DNA of 64,000 bases from Sorghum bicolor (taxonomy: Eukaryota; Streptophyta; Magnoliopsida; Poales; Poaceae): positions 25,216,017 through 25,280,016 of the forward strand of contig NC_012879.2 in the NCBI RefSeq assembly GCF_000003195.3. Reading direction: 5' to 3'. How positions within the stretch are numbered: the stretch's first letter is position 1; each line of letters opens with the position of its first letter. Below are positions 35,599-46,899 of the stretch, piece by piece. The notes beneath the pieces are model-generated. The model was not told where the DNA came from, ran no database searches, and saw only the letters and a program-made list of their open reading frames with translations. A program made the position numbers and the translations under genes.

Positions 35599-36747
35599 TT
35601 ATTTATCCGAGGCGAAGTACAAATAACTTTCTTTACAGAATTTTAGGGATAGAGCAGAACTTTCTGTGTTCCATGCATTGTTGTAGACCTCTCCTGCTTC
35701 GTTGATGAGCTTGTATGTGCCGGGTCGGAGAACTTCGGTGATGACGAAGGGTCCTTCCCAGGGAGGTGTGAGCTTGTGACGGCCCTTGTTGCTTTGCCTG
35801 AGCCTCAGCACCAAGTCGCCGACTTGAAAGGCTCGACCTCGGACTCGTCGAGCGTGCTAGCGTCGGAGGGCCTGCTGGTACTTGGCGGAATGTAAGAGGG
35901 CTACATCCCTGGCCTCATCCAGCTGGTCCACCACATCTTCTTGGAATGTCTTGTAGCTATTCTCGTCATAAGTTTGTACCCTTGGAGACCCATACTCTAG
36001 GTCTGTCGGGAGGACAGCCTCAGACCCATAGACCATGAAGAAAGGGGTGAAGCCTGTGGCTCGGCTTCGGGAAGTCCTTAGACTCCAGATCAGTGCTGGT
36101 AGCTCTTTAAGCCACTTCTTTCTGAACTTGTCCAACCGGTTAAAAATCATGGGCTTCAGACCTTGGAGGATCATGCCATTAGCACGTTCTACCTAGACAT
36201 TGGTCTTTGGATGAGCCACTGCTGCCCAGTCTACACGTATGTGGTGTCTATCATAGAATTCCAGGAACTTTTGCTTGGTGAACTGTGTGCCATTATCCAT
36301 GATGATGGAGTTGGGGACTCCAAATCGATGGATAATGTATGTGAAGAATAGCACTACTTGTTCGGCCTTGATCCTTGTGATGGATCGGACCTCAATCCAC
36401 TTGGAGAACTTGTCGATTGCGACAAGCAAGTGGGTGAAGCCCCCGGGCGCTTTCTGCAGAGGCCCAACGAGGTCGAGGCTCCAAATAGCAAAGGGCCAAG
36501 TGATGGGGATCGTCTGAAGAGCCTGAGCCGGGAGGTGGATCTGCCGAGCGTAGAACTGGCATCCCACATAGGTTCGGACGATCTGTGTGGCATCGGCTAC
36601 GGTGGTGGGCCAGTAGAAGCCTTGTCGGAAGGCATTTCCTACTAGCGTGCGAGGCGCTGCATGGTGGCTGCAAGCCCCCGAGTGTATCTCCTGAAGGAGC
36701 TTGATTCCTTCACGCATGAGAATGCCCAAGGGGCTGCGCTTGTACAT
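35599..36747 (-). pseudogene. E integrase
   Basis: This Tat-type integrase has a zinc-region remnant (HSGACSHH and VGCQFYARQ, where one expected Cys is Tyr). The catalytic core has Asp in WSLDLVGPL, Asp in IMDNGTQF and Glu in VERANG. The C-terminal part contains PPWEGPFVI. In-frame TAG codons at about 36190-36192 and 35854-35856 break it, but no frameshift is seen. Confidence 0.92.
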
Positions 36748-36999
36748 CTCTCCATCGAGGAGTACGAAAGCTTTGGCACAACGAGCTACTCATCGTGCCT
36801 TGGCTTGATCTAGGGGCAAAGTGTCGTCGACGAGGCGTTGCAGGACTGGATAATGCCAATCTGGCAAGTCGTCTGGTGCGGGAGCCTCAGACTCGATGTC
36901 CATGGCCTCTGGCTCGGGAGCCACGGGGGGCTCGAGATCAAGACCTAGGCCGGTCGGGGAAGGATCCGAGCCTCCGTCTTCCTTGTAGTCGATGGAGGG

Positions 37000-37735
37000 C
37001 TTGTGGATGTCACTGACAAAGACGTCCGGGGGACCGTAGCCCGCTTGGATGCCATTTATGCGAGTGCATCGGTGGCCTCATTGTATTTTCTTAACACGTG
37101 GTTAAGTTCGAGGCCGTCGAACTCTTCCTCCAGGCGCCAGACTATCTTGTAGTATGCATCCATCTTGGGATCGTGGCAACTAGAATCTTTGATGACCTAG
37201 TCAATGATGAGCCTAGAGTCGCCTCGGACATCGAGCCACTTGCTCCCAAGCTCGATCGTGATGTGGACACCGTTGAAAAGGGCCTCATATTCCGCCACGT
37301 TGTTTGAGGCGGGGAAGTGGAGTCAGATTGCGTATCGCATCCTTACTTCGAGGGGTGAGATGAAGACGAGGCCTACGCCGGCCTCGGTTTTCATCAAGGA
37401 CCCGTCGAAGTACAAGGTCCAGCACTCGGACTGGATCTGGGGTGGAGGGAGCTGGGTTCCCGTCCACTAAGCCATGAAATCCGCCAAGACTTGAGATTTT
37501 ATGGCCTTCTGATGCTCGTAGGTGATCCCATCACCCATGAGCTCTATAGCCCACTTAGCAATTCTGCCATGAGCCTCTCGGTTTTGGATCACCTCTCCTA
37601 GAGGGAAGGATGATACTACCAAGATGGGATGAGACTGGTCCTGCTCCAAGGTCTTGCGCAGTTGCCGGAGACGCACGTGCTCTTCTTCGAGCCTAGCCTC
37701 TAGCTCGTCGAGCTGCTCGAGGTTAGGATGTTAGA
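37000..37735 (-). pseudogene. E gag coiled-coil fused to RNase H by deletion
   Basis: The minus strand reads a Glu/Leu/Arg-rich coiled-coil segment of gag type, which joins in frame at about 37608 to the RT/RNase H linker (SFPLGEVIQNREAHGRIAKW). Next come the RNase H residues Asp (LYFDGS), Glu (NVAEYEAL) and Asp (RGDSRL). A TAG lies near 37452 and others follow. Protease and RT are absent, so a deletion of several kilobases made this junction. Confidence 0.75.
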
Positions 37736-37885
37736 CCTCTGCAGGGGCCGACGCGGTCCCGTGCACTCTAGGATGACTTTTGGGAGTCGTGTTTGGAGGG
37801 GAGTCGTGTTCGGCTACTCAGAGGGTCCTGCGCCACCTTGGGCATCATGGGCTGCTCCTTCAACTTCGAGGTCGAAGCATTCTTA

Positions 37886-38188
37886 TCATGGATCGTAGCC
37901 GCCATCATCGGAGTTAGAGCAGCCGAGGCAATAGTTGCTAGTCTCAAGGAAGCGCATGAAAGTTTCTGGGTCGCCACAACCGGAAAAGTCAGCGCCAGCC
38001 CATTCATCTTCTCCTGAGGTGGGATCCTCAGGGCATGACGAAACAGGCGGTGTAGCGATAAGGTCCAGTGTAGACCTTAAGTGATGCCCCGGAAGGTCCA
38101 CGTATGCACTTAGCAAAGTGCTCGCAGAAGAAGCATAGGTGGCGGTTATGCTCCTGAGCCCGAAAGGGAGCTCAGAAGGCGTAGCTGC
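37886..38188 (-). pseudogene. E gag N-terminal fragment
   Basis: The minus strand encodes an acidic stretch containing DPETFMRFLETSNYCLG, which resembles the N-terminal gag region of grass Tat elements. Stops follow at about 37880. Family assignment rests on context and memory of this motif. Confidence 0.5.
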
Positions 38189-39830
38189 TATTGGGTATTC
38201 TTAACATCACTACCAAAAGTAGACAGTTTTCTAAATCTGATAACGGTGCCAAAAATACCAAACCTATCTCTCATACCACTTAAGCCAAGTTGTCATCCCC
38301 AGCATGATATAAGAGACACGGTATTGAAATATGCAATTGCTCTTCTAAATAAATAATGAATGGGATCTGCAAGCGCACAGATTAATACCGATGTAGCATT
38401 TTAACCGGGAAGTATTCCAGGTATCGTTATTTATATTTTTACCACTGGGAAGGGATTAGCAATCATCAATATTGATTACAGAATAGAATATGAGATTGAG
38501 TATCTATCATTGCATGTATAATTGAGAACATTTATCTAACTCTTTCATACAGGGGTAAGTGTCACATAAAAGATATATGAAGTAATGAATAGTGACAAAG
38601 ATAATTAATCTGATCAGCATGACTTAGCCACATAATAAATATGATAATCACCTCAATTAGATACTCTAGAAAGTCATTAGCATGGAATTAGAACGAACTA
38701 CAAGAATATTTCCTAAGTTATTCTCAACTATATAGTCTAGCATTATCATAGTTAGTGCAAGCATACTTAGCAATCATTGCGAGACAAGACTACGCCCATG
38801 CATAGTGATATTAGCAAGGAATATGAGAAACATCGTAATCACTCCCCTATAATAATGTTGCTCTGCTAGCCCAATACACGAGAGGGGGACTATATAAGAA
38901 TCAATAAAGCTGTCACTATCACGAACTACCCCACGATCTGGCATATTGGGTACAATCGCAGATAAATACGGTATAAGCACCACGCCTACACAATATCAAA
39001 CATTTACCCATGGATCCGATGGATAGACGCTATACGATCCTAAGCATGTATATAGATCCAATCTAACTAAGCCAAGTACATAACTATGATAAACTAAGAA
39101 CAATATAATCTTGAATATAAGCAAGTAGAGCAAAGTCATAAGCAATATATTGAAGTAGAACAAAGTCATATTCATAATATTGAAGAACAAAGATAATTAG
39201 AAGAACAATTAGAAGCACAATTTGATAATTACCAAGAATCCTCTTGACAGATCCGGAAACCAATCGAAGATTGACTTCTTCTAGTTCTAATCCTATGTAG
39301 CTATGCTAATCTAGATGTCTAATTGATGTGGTGGCTCTAATCTTGATCAGAGGCTTCTTCTCCCTTGAGGAATAATGAATTAGGGTTGAGAGGCTCTCTC
39401 CTCCAGGGGCCAGGGGGTCTGATTTTATAGTCCCTTCAAGTGAATATGGGCCGTTGGATCAAACCGACATTGATTGAACGGTTATCCTTGATCATTTAGG
39501 TCGATGGAGATCTTTCCCGAAAGAGAGTCCTGATTGGACTCAGAAGGGGGCCGGGCGCCCAGTGCCTGGCCCCGTTCGGCCTCCGCTTCCTTCCCGTGGC
39601 TTCTGGAATCTTCTAGATGTAAGATAATTGCGCGGCACGTTGATATCTCTATGTAATCCCAACGTGTGGGCCTTTCTTCCGTATTTCCTGATAACCCCCT
39701 GCAGAAATACACAAACACAAAAACTCGTGGAATTCTGTCAGATAAAACCCTAAGTCTAGATGTTGATTTCATTTGGATCCTTTTCTTTGTTTATTTGATA
39801 ATTAAATTTGATACTTAAGGACCGTCAACA
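38189..39830 (-). repeat. C-2 3' LTR
   Basis: This 1642-bp LTR begins TGTTGACGGTCC on the minus strand. Only one GC box core remains (39553-39560); the paired box present in C-1 is lost. The TATA box (TATAAAA on the minus strand) is at 39423-39429. The other end reads TATTGGG on the plus strand, so its terminal CA has become TA. Confidence 0.93.
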
Positions 39831-42003
39831 AACTCCCCCAAGCTTACCTCTTGCTCGTCCCTGAGCAAGGATAATCTCAGCGATGGATCAGAAGTTGTTG
39901 CAACATCTTTAAAAATTGACGGTACACATGCTTTTAAATAAAAACTTATCTCTGAGTTAGAGTAAACTGTCAAGACTTAAAATTTACTTACTTTACCTTT
40001 CACCTTGGGACTTGTAACCGTCACTTCTGTCTTGAGTAGTTAAAAGATTGAACAGTCTAGTCAAGTGCCATGTCCCTTATTCTTGATCAGCTATAGCTCT
40101 GGAGTTTTTGCAGATTTTCAAATAAAACTCAGAGATTCCTTGTATGATTCTCTCATATCTCTCTTTTGTGGTATTTCTAGATCCTTACCAAGGTAGTGAT
40201 GGTATATGCCTTCTCTCAAAATATGTAGTATTTAAGGTATAAAGCATATTGACATTGCCTTCTCTCTCACCCTACTCTAATAAGGCTTTAATATCTGGAG
40301 CTCATAGGTGGGAGATAAAATATACATACTTACAAGACATTTATTGTATAGTCAAACCATGGATCCAAAGAAACAAATCATTAAGTCAAATCAAGATGTG
40401 CATGTGTGGCGAATGAATGGTGTATGGTGATGATGGTGATAACAAAGGTGAAAGTCTAATTCTACTTTTTGCTCTTTGAGGGGATACATACCTTCCTTGC
40501 TTTCTGAAACTTTATGAGGAGAATGAGATGCTCTTCTTATTCTTTTCTCTCAGGTGGGTATCTTGTACCCCTAATTCTACTGTCGGACACTTGTTCATTT
40601 TTACCTCTCGTCTCACTTTTTCTTTTCTTTCGAGGATCCGGACACTTGCCCCTTTTTATTTCTTCGTATTTATTTTTCTCTTTTTTTTAAGGCACTCATC
40701 TCATGAGATAATGTAGCAAGTGGTAGTAACAAGATATCTTGAGCATTTATTTCACAGGGAAAAATAGAAATATTTTTGGCCATTCTCTCCCGGATTAGGT
40801 GTAGAATATTTTTGGGTGGTTTTGGAGATGGAAATGATTGGAAATATGTGGATGGTACTTCCAGAGTAGAAGTAGCATGTGTGAGTGAACGTGCAAATGA
40901 ATCTTGATTTAACCACATGACAAGCTCCTAAGGGTCTACATAGCTTGACCACACTCAATGCTCATAAGCAGTAAAAAGTAAATGTGTGGCTCAAAGTCTA
41001 GCAAGCATGTATATACGCTGGTGGTAGGAATTTAAACTCTCATCATATAGGAACTCATCATGCAATATTTTAAAGATTTTTCAAAGATAAAATTCTCCAG
41101 AATTCTAGCATCTCTAGGAACAGATAAACAGCAGCTCAACCTTCCCATATCATATCCGTTAACAACTTAGACTTCAGATCAAGTTTTCTTCCCACAAGTT
41201 TAGGTTTAGAGCAAGCTTTAAACTATAACAGCTGTGTCTAAACTTGAGAAAGAACTTCAAATTTTAAAATTAGGCAGAGCAACGATTCATCATATCCATG
41301 CTAGAGTTTTATTATTAAGATTCAGATTAGCATAGCCACTTTACTTATTTATTAAGCATACTAAGTAAAGGATATATATATATAAGCACAAAATGTTTAT
41401 TTGTTTTTTCATAGTTATGTATATCTATATTTTAATTTAGTATAAGTATAAAGATAGATAGATAGAAATACTTATCGGGATAGGTGGGGGTGCTCTCCCC
41501 CAAGCTGAATTTTGACGTAATTTCTCTTGATGTAGCTAGCAGGTGGCAGAGGTTTATTTGAAAGTCAGCAGCATTCTGACAGCGATTAGAATGTCCTCCG
41601 TCTGCTAGTCTTTTTGATTCTTAAATTCTGTGGAGCTCAAATAGACAACAAAGCTTTGTGGAACTGATTAAGTGTTAGCATAAATATCTAGCCTTTATCT
41701 TGTTGAGCTTCCTCAATAAATATTACTCCCTGTTTTTATATTTTCATTTTATAAAGCAGAAAAGAAATATTTGTTTTATTTTTATGCCACCACAGTGAAT
41801 GTACTTATGGGTTTTATGCCACTCGTATACTCACATGGGGCTTACTGTTTTTTAAATTTTTTATTTTCTTTTTAAGATAGTATGAACATGATTAACTAAG
41901 CAAATTGTTTAAAATAATTGAAAGGGAAAGGATAACTACCAAGTTTACCTCTTGGCAAGGCGTTCGGTGTTTTTAAGTCCTCCGAACGGGACTCTCCTCT
42001 TTC
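39831..42003 (-). other. C-2 3' noncoding region and polypurine tract
   Basis: No gene is present. The terminal polypurine tract (minus strand AAGCTTGGGGGAGTT) abuts the LTR at 39831-39845. A second polypurine-like motif lies at 41494-41506. The block is shared with B-1 and B-2. Confidence 0.85.
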
Positions 42004-43506
42004 TCAATTGTCCTGGGATTCGTTGGGTGGCGGAGTCGGTACTTCCGGCGGCGCCTTCTCTTCATGTATAGTTATCTTCTCTTTCCATACCTGACTCGGT
42101 GCTACGGTCTTCTTTGGATAATTCTGTTTAAACTGAATGTCTTCTGACCTTACAACTTCTCCTTCATAGTCTGCCCATCCATCCTTGATGATTTCCCTCC
42201 TCTGGTTGCAGTTGCGTCGTTTTCTGACCTGCTTAGATTCTTCAAAGATTTAGTTAGGGTCAGTAAAATAACGGCGTACCTTCTCTGAGGGGAAATGCAT
42301 ATGGACTTCTCCGGTTCCAATGTAGATGATTGCTTTAACGGTGCTGAGGAATGGTCTTCCAAGGATGATGGGTGGATCGCATTCATCTTCTCCCATGTGA
42401 ACAACCTGAAAGTTTGTGTAGACAAAATGATCGTCTATTTTGACAGGGACATCAGTTACTATTCCTTTAACCTCTCGAAACATCTGATCTGCCATCTAGA
42501 GCTGAATGTATGTTGGTCTTAGGGGCATGGTTCCGAACAAGAGCCGATAGGTGATTGCGGCCATTATGTTGACACCCGATCCGGTGTCGCAAGTTGTCTT
42601 GTAGAAGTTGTATCCATTTATGGAGCAGTAGATGCTTGACATTCCTGGGTCGTCCTTTTTGGTCAAAAATGGTGACTTAAGTTGTTGATCTTGACCTCCA
42701 TGAAGTGCAGTGACCATCTTAGCTGACTCGGTCCACACTTGCTTGTTCCTGTTCCTCCTGTTGGTCCTCTTCCTTGATTCACGTCTAGATTGATCTGGGA
42801 TTTGTGTAGTCTTGTTCTTGAAGAAAAATGTCTCCTTCCTCCCTTTGATGTAGAAACTGATCTTGGCAGCACTGGCATAGATGACAGCTCCCGAGGTGTT
42901 TAAGAATGGCCTCCCTAAGATGATGGGTGCCCTCTCATCATTACCGGTCTCTATCACCACGAAGTCTGCTAGGGCATATAAGGTACCAACTCGGACACAA
43001 AGGTTCTTCAATATTCCTTTTGGAAAACTTATTGTCTGATCTGCAAACTGCAAACACATGGTTGTTTCTAATAGAGGATACGTAAAGAATTTTTCATAGA
43101 GTACCCTGGGTATAATGTTGACGCTGGAGCCAAAGTCACAGAGTGCTTCTGGGACGTCCACCATACCGATGGAGATTGGGATGACGGGGCCTCCTGGATC
43201 GCCTCTCTTGACCGGCAGAAGGTCAGTAGTAACATCAGTGACGGGGTTACTCCAATTACCTGCATCAAACATGTCTACAAGATTTGCAGATTCTAATCCT
43301 TCCCGTTGTGATGGTATACCAGGGTTAGTAGCAGGAACAACAGCAGCTATTTGATTTAATTGAGATTCAATCATTTTATTAAAGCTAATTTGATTCTTGA
43401 TGGCAGTAGAGAAATTATCCATTCTGTTATTTATATTTTCTAGCATTTTATCATTTGATGCCAATTTCTTAGATAAGTTATCCATTAGCTTTCCTTGATT
43501 AGACAC
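42004..43506 (-). pseudogene. C-2 tandem retropepsin-like domains
   Basis: Domain 1 shows LCDFGSSVNII and, about 85 residues later, IILGRPFLNTSG. A basic linker follows (KRTNRRNRNKQ). Domain 2 shows CDTGSGVNIMAA and later IILGRPFLSTVKA. The second has the canonical Asp-Thr-Gly triad; the first has Asp-Phe-Gly. The frame is the same throughout, broken only by stops at 42496-42498 and 42250-42252. It ends at 42004-42006 instead of continuing into RT. Confidence 0.88.
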
Positions 43507-44649
43507 TAACTCTCTCAGAGGTGGAAAATTATTATTATTGTTGAAAGAATTGTTACCTTGATAATTACCTGAGTAGTTAGGCCTCTGTTGATTCCAACCT
43601 TGATTTTGTTAAGGACGGTAGTAGTACTAGTTGTTGTTGTTGATGTAGTTCACATCCTCAAGCATCTCAGGACAGTGAATGTCTGAGTGTCCAGTGTCTC
43701 GACACTCCTCACAAGTCATGTGAGAGTCGTAGATGTGTATAACTTCTTTCTTATCTCCAGCTCTATCATCGAGCTTCTTCATGAGCAGGTCTAGCTTTGC
43801 AGATAGTATGTCTACCTCCTTGAGCTGATGCATACTTCCACCTCTCTTGCGTGTCTGGGTCCTCTCTTCATTCCAACGTTGATTGGACGCCATCTTCTCC
43901 ACAAGAGCTATGGCTTGTGATATGGTAAGTGATAAGAATGCTCCTCCAGCTGCAACATTCATGGTTTCTCGGGCACTGTTGTCGAGCCCATGATAAAACG
44001 TCTACATCAATAGCCAACTCTCCATTCCATGATGGGGACATTCTAGGATGTAGTCTTGGAAGCGCTCCCATGATTCTATAACAGATTCATCATGTTGTTG
44101 CTGAAAACTTGTAATCTTCCCACGGAGAGCATTGGTCTTGCCCATGGGAAAGAATTTAGCCAGGAAGTTTGTTGAGCAGAGTGCCCACGTAGTATTCTTC
44201 TCCTTTGTAGCGTAGAACCACTGCTTCGCTCTTCCTAACAGTGAGAATGGGAAGAGGCGAAGTAGTATAGCATCTCTAGGGACTCCTGATATGGTAAATG
44301 TGTTGCAAATCTCCAGGATGTGTTGGAGATGAGCACTAGCATCTTTGTGTGCCTTCCCATAGAACTGGTTGGATTGCACCATGTTGATAAGTCCAGGCTT
44401 GAGCTCAAAGTTGCCATTGATCTCTGCAGCAGGTCCAGTGCGGATGTTGTCCATAGTGGGAGCTGAGAACTCGCGGATTGATTTGTTCGCCATGGCTGCG
44501 AACTCTAAAGACAAGTTTCGGTGATCTTCTTGGTTGGATGAAGCTTCTTGCTGTAGTGTTGATGATCTCTTCTTGAGCTTGGCTCTTGTTTTTCTGAATA
44601 ACGCTTCGGGATTGTCAACAAAATTTCCTGGAAGATGTCTTTTATTCAT
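43507..44649 (-). pseudogene. C-2 gag (Athila type)
   Basis: Gag starts MNKRHLPGNF at 44649, about 130 bases after the primer site. The capsid-type core includes NQFYGKAHKDASAHL, LRLFPFSLLGRAKQW and ESWERFQDYI. A CCHC knuckle (CEECRDTGHSDIHC) lies near 43710-43670. It is followed by an Asn-rich stretch and a predicted helical segment before the protease. Stops fall at 44002-44004, 43627-43629 and 43609-43611, with no frameshift. Confidence 0.9.
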
Positions 44650-44782
44650 ACAATACTCTGCATAAGATAAAAATAGAAAATATCGGGGTAAAACTGTATG
44701 AGAGAATTGATAAGCTCAATCATATTAGTGATGCGAATGATAACTCAAAAATCTATATCCATTCCTGATTAGTAATCAACCT

Positions 44783-44800
44783 TCCCCGGCAACGGCGCCA
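44783..44800 (-). other. C-2 primer binding site (tRNA-Asp)
   Basis: The minus strand reads TGGCGCCGTTGCCGGGGA, 8 bases from the LTR end. It is identical to the A and B primer sites. Confidence 0.9.
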
Positions 44801-44808
44801 AAAATGCT

Positions 44809-45533
44809 TGTTGCGTATTCTTAACATCACTACCAAAAGTAGACAGTTTTCTAAATCTGATAACGGTGCCAAAAATGCCAAACCTATCCCTCATACCACT
44901 TAAGCCAAGTTGTCATCCCTAGCATGATATAAGAGACGCGGTATTGAAATATGCAATTGCTCTTCTAAATAAATAATGAATGGGATCTGTAAGCGCACAG
45001 ATTAATACCGATGTAGCATTTTAACCGGGAAGTATTCTAGGTATCGTTATTTATATTTTTACCACTGGGAAGGGATTAGCAATCATCAATATTGATTACA
45101 GAATAGAATATGAGATTGAGTATCTATCATTGCATGTATAATTGAGAACATTAATCTAACTCTTTCATACAGGGGTAAGTGTCACATAAAAGATATATGA
45201 AGTAATGAATAGTGACAAAGATAATTAATCTGATCAGCATAACTTAGCCACATAATAAATATGATAAGCACCTCAATTAGATACTCTAGAAAGTCATTAG
45301 CATGGAATTAGAACGAACTACAAGAAGATTTCCTAAGTTATTCTCAACTATATAGTGTAGCATTATCATAGTTAGTGAAAGCATACTTAGCAATCAATGC
45401 GAGAAAAGACTACGCCCATGCATAGTGATATTAGCAAGGAATATGAGAAACATCGTAATCACTCCCCTGTAATAATGTTGCTCTGCCAGCCCAATACACG
45501 AGAGGGGGAATATATAAGAATCAATGAAGCTGT
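44809..45533 (-). repeat. C-2 5' LTR, segment next to the primer site
   Basis: It matches 38189 onward in the 3' LTR. It stops at GCTGT, the A-2 target site (45529-45533). Confidence 0.93.
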
Positions 45534-46767
45534 TGTTGACGGTTCTTATGTATTAATTTTAATCATCAAATAAACAAGAGAAAGGACCAATATACAACCA
45601 ACACCTAGAATTAGGGTTTGATCTGACAGAATTCCATGAGTTTTGTTATTCATCTATTTCTGCAGGGGGTTATCAGGAAATAAGGAAGAAAGGCCCACAT
45701 GTCGGGATTACATAGAGATATCAACGCACCGCACGATTTTCTACCATCTAGAAGACTCCAGAAGCCACGGAAAGAAGACGGAGGCCGAAAGGGGCCAGGC
45801 CTAGGGCGCCCGCCCTGGTGACCTGGGCGCCCGCCCCCTGCTGGATGCCAATCAGGACTCTCTTCGCACGGGATATTCCACCGACCTATTGGATCAAGAA
45901 AAACATAGTACCACCTCGCCCACCGACCCAAAAACGCATAGAGGAGGAGGACTATATAAGGAGACCCCCCTGGCCCTGGAGAAGACATGAAGAAATTATC
46001 ATAGAGATTGAGGGGTGCCCTCGAAGGAAAACCTCTTCTCTAATTAATATTTCTTTTTAGGCTTAGCAACCAATGTAAGGTAGAAATAGTTCTTCTAGTT
46101 TCTACTAGATTGAGAGAGATAGAGTGGAGGTGTAGATTGGAGGAAGCCCGGCCTGTCGGTGTCTACTCCAAGCTTGTACCTGCGGGATCAAGTTCTCCTA
46201 ACCCGAAGCTCGCTCCTAGGATTCTTCAGTATTTCGACTTCTAAATTCTAGTAAGTTCTTGTTTTATTGTTCTTATGGTTTATGAGTTTACTTTAATCTC
46301 TTCGCGTAGAGTTTAGAGTAATCATTGCTGGCGTAAACGTGGTGTTTAGGCTGGGGTACTCATAGATATTCCCTGACTAGCTGGACCGTGGTAGTAGTGA
46401 GGAACGTGACAATTCCGAGTTACCTTCGCAGACCATATCTCGTTAGCCGGAAAGATAGGGTTTATAGGTGCGGGTTGAACATCCTTTGTGGTGTCTAGAT
46501 TCCGTTAGCCTCCCCATTAGAACAGTAGATCATCTTTACCAAGGTTAGAAGGAGACTACGGTTGCAGTCTTCTCTATTTATCACTCACATCGAAAGACAT
46601 TCTTTGTGCCTAAAGGGTTAGTAGTAATAGACTGGTTAGTCAGATGCACTCTTTCTCCTAGTGGTAAAAAAATAAATACGATACTCTGGATAATTTCCCG
46701 GGTGAAGTGCTCACTGATATCCGTGCGCTTGCGGATCAATTCCTTATTGCGTTCCCAAATATCAACA
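45534..46767 (+). repeat. A-2 5' LTR
   Basis: It runs TGTTGACGG to AAATATCAACA. Paired GC boxes lie at 45804-45815 and 45825-45836. The TATA box is at 45953-45959. The R/U5 part is AT-rich. Confidence 0.96.
45804..45959 (+). promoter_or_regulatory. A-2 5' LTR promoter: paired GC boxes and TATA box
   Basis: Two exact GGGCGCCCGCCC boxes start 21 bp apart, with TATATAA 116 bp downstream of the second. The upstream GGCCCACATGTCGGG segment resembles a plant site-II (TCP) element. This is the presumed start region of the genomic RNA. Confidence 0.65.
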
Positions 46768-46775
46768 AGCATTTC

Positions 46776-46793
46776 TGGCGCCGTTGCCGGGGA
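46776..46793 (+). other. A-2 primer binding site (tRNA-Asp)
   Basis: TGGCGCCGTTGCCGGGGA follows an 8-base spacer after the LTR. Confidence 0.92.
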
Positions 46794-46899
46794 GAAAGAC
46801 GGTTGCTGAGATAACCTGAGTCTCACTACTAGCTTGTATCTATACTTTTATCTTTTCTTATTTTTTATATTCTTTATTTATTTTCTTTACTCTTACCTT

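Larger units (their letters stand above)
35264..38188 (-). mobile_element. E: Tat-lineage Ty3/gypsy element, 3' segment
   Basis: This minus-strand element holds integrase, RNase H and a fragment of gag. B-2 bounds it on the left and C-2 splits it on the right (GCTGC duplication at 38184-38188 and 55768-55772). It resumes at 55773. Most of gag, protease and RT are deleted. The 35264-35598 part is the 3' untranslated region. Confidence 0.88.

Noticed and set aside
46834..46899. Hydrophobic N-terminal extension of A-2 gag resembling a membrane segment
   Set aside because: It is a run of T/A-rich leader codons. The conserved start shared with A-3 is the ATG at 46900, so the hydrophobic part is probably not translated.
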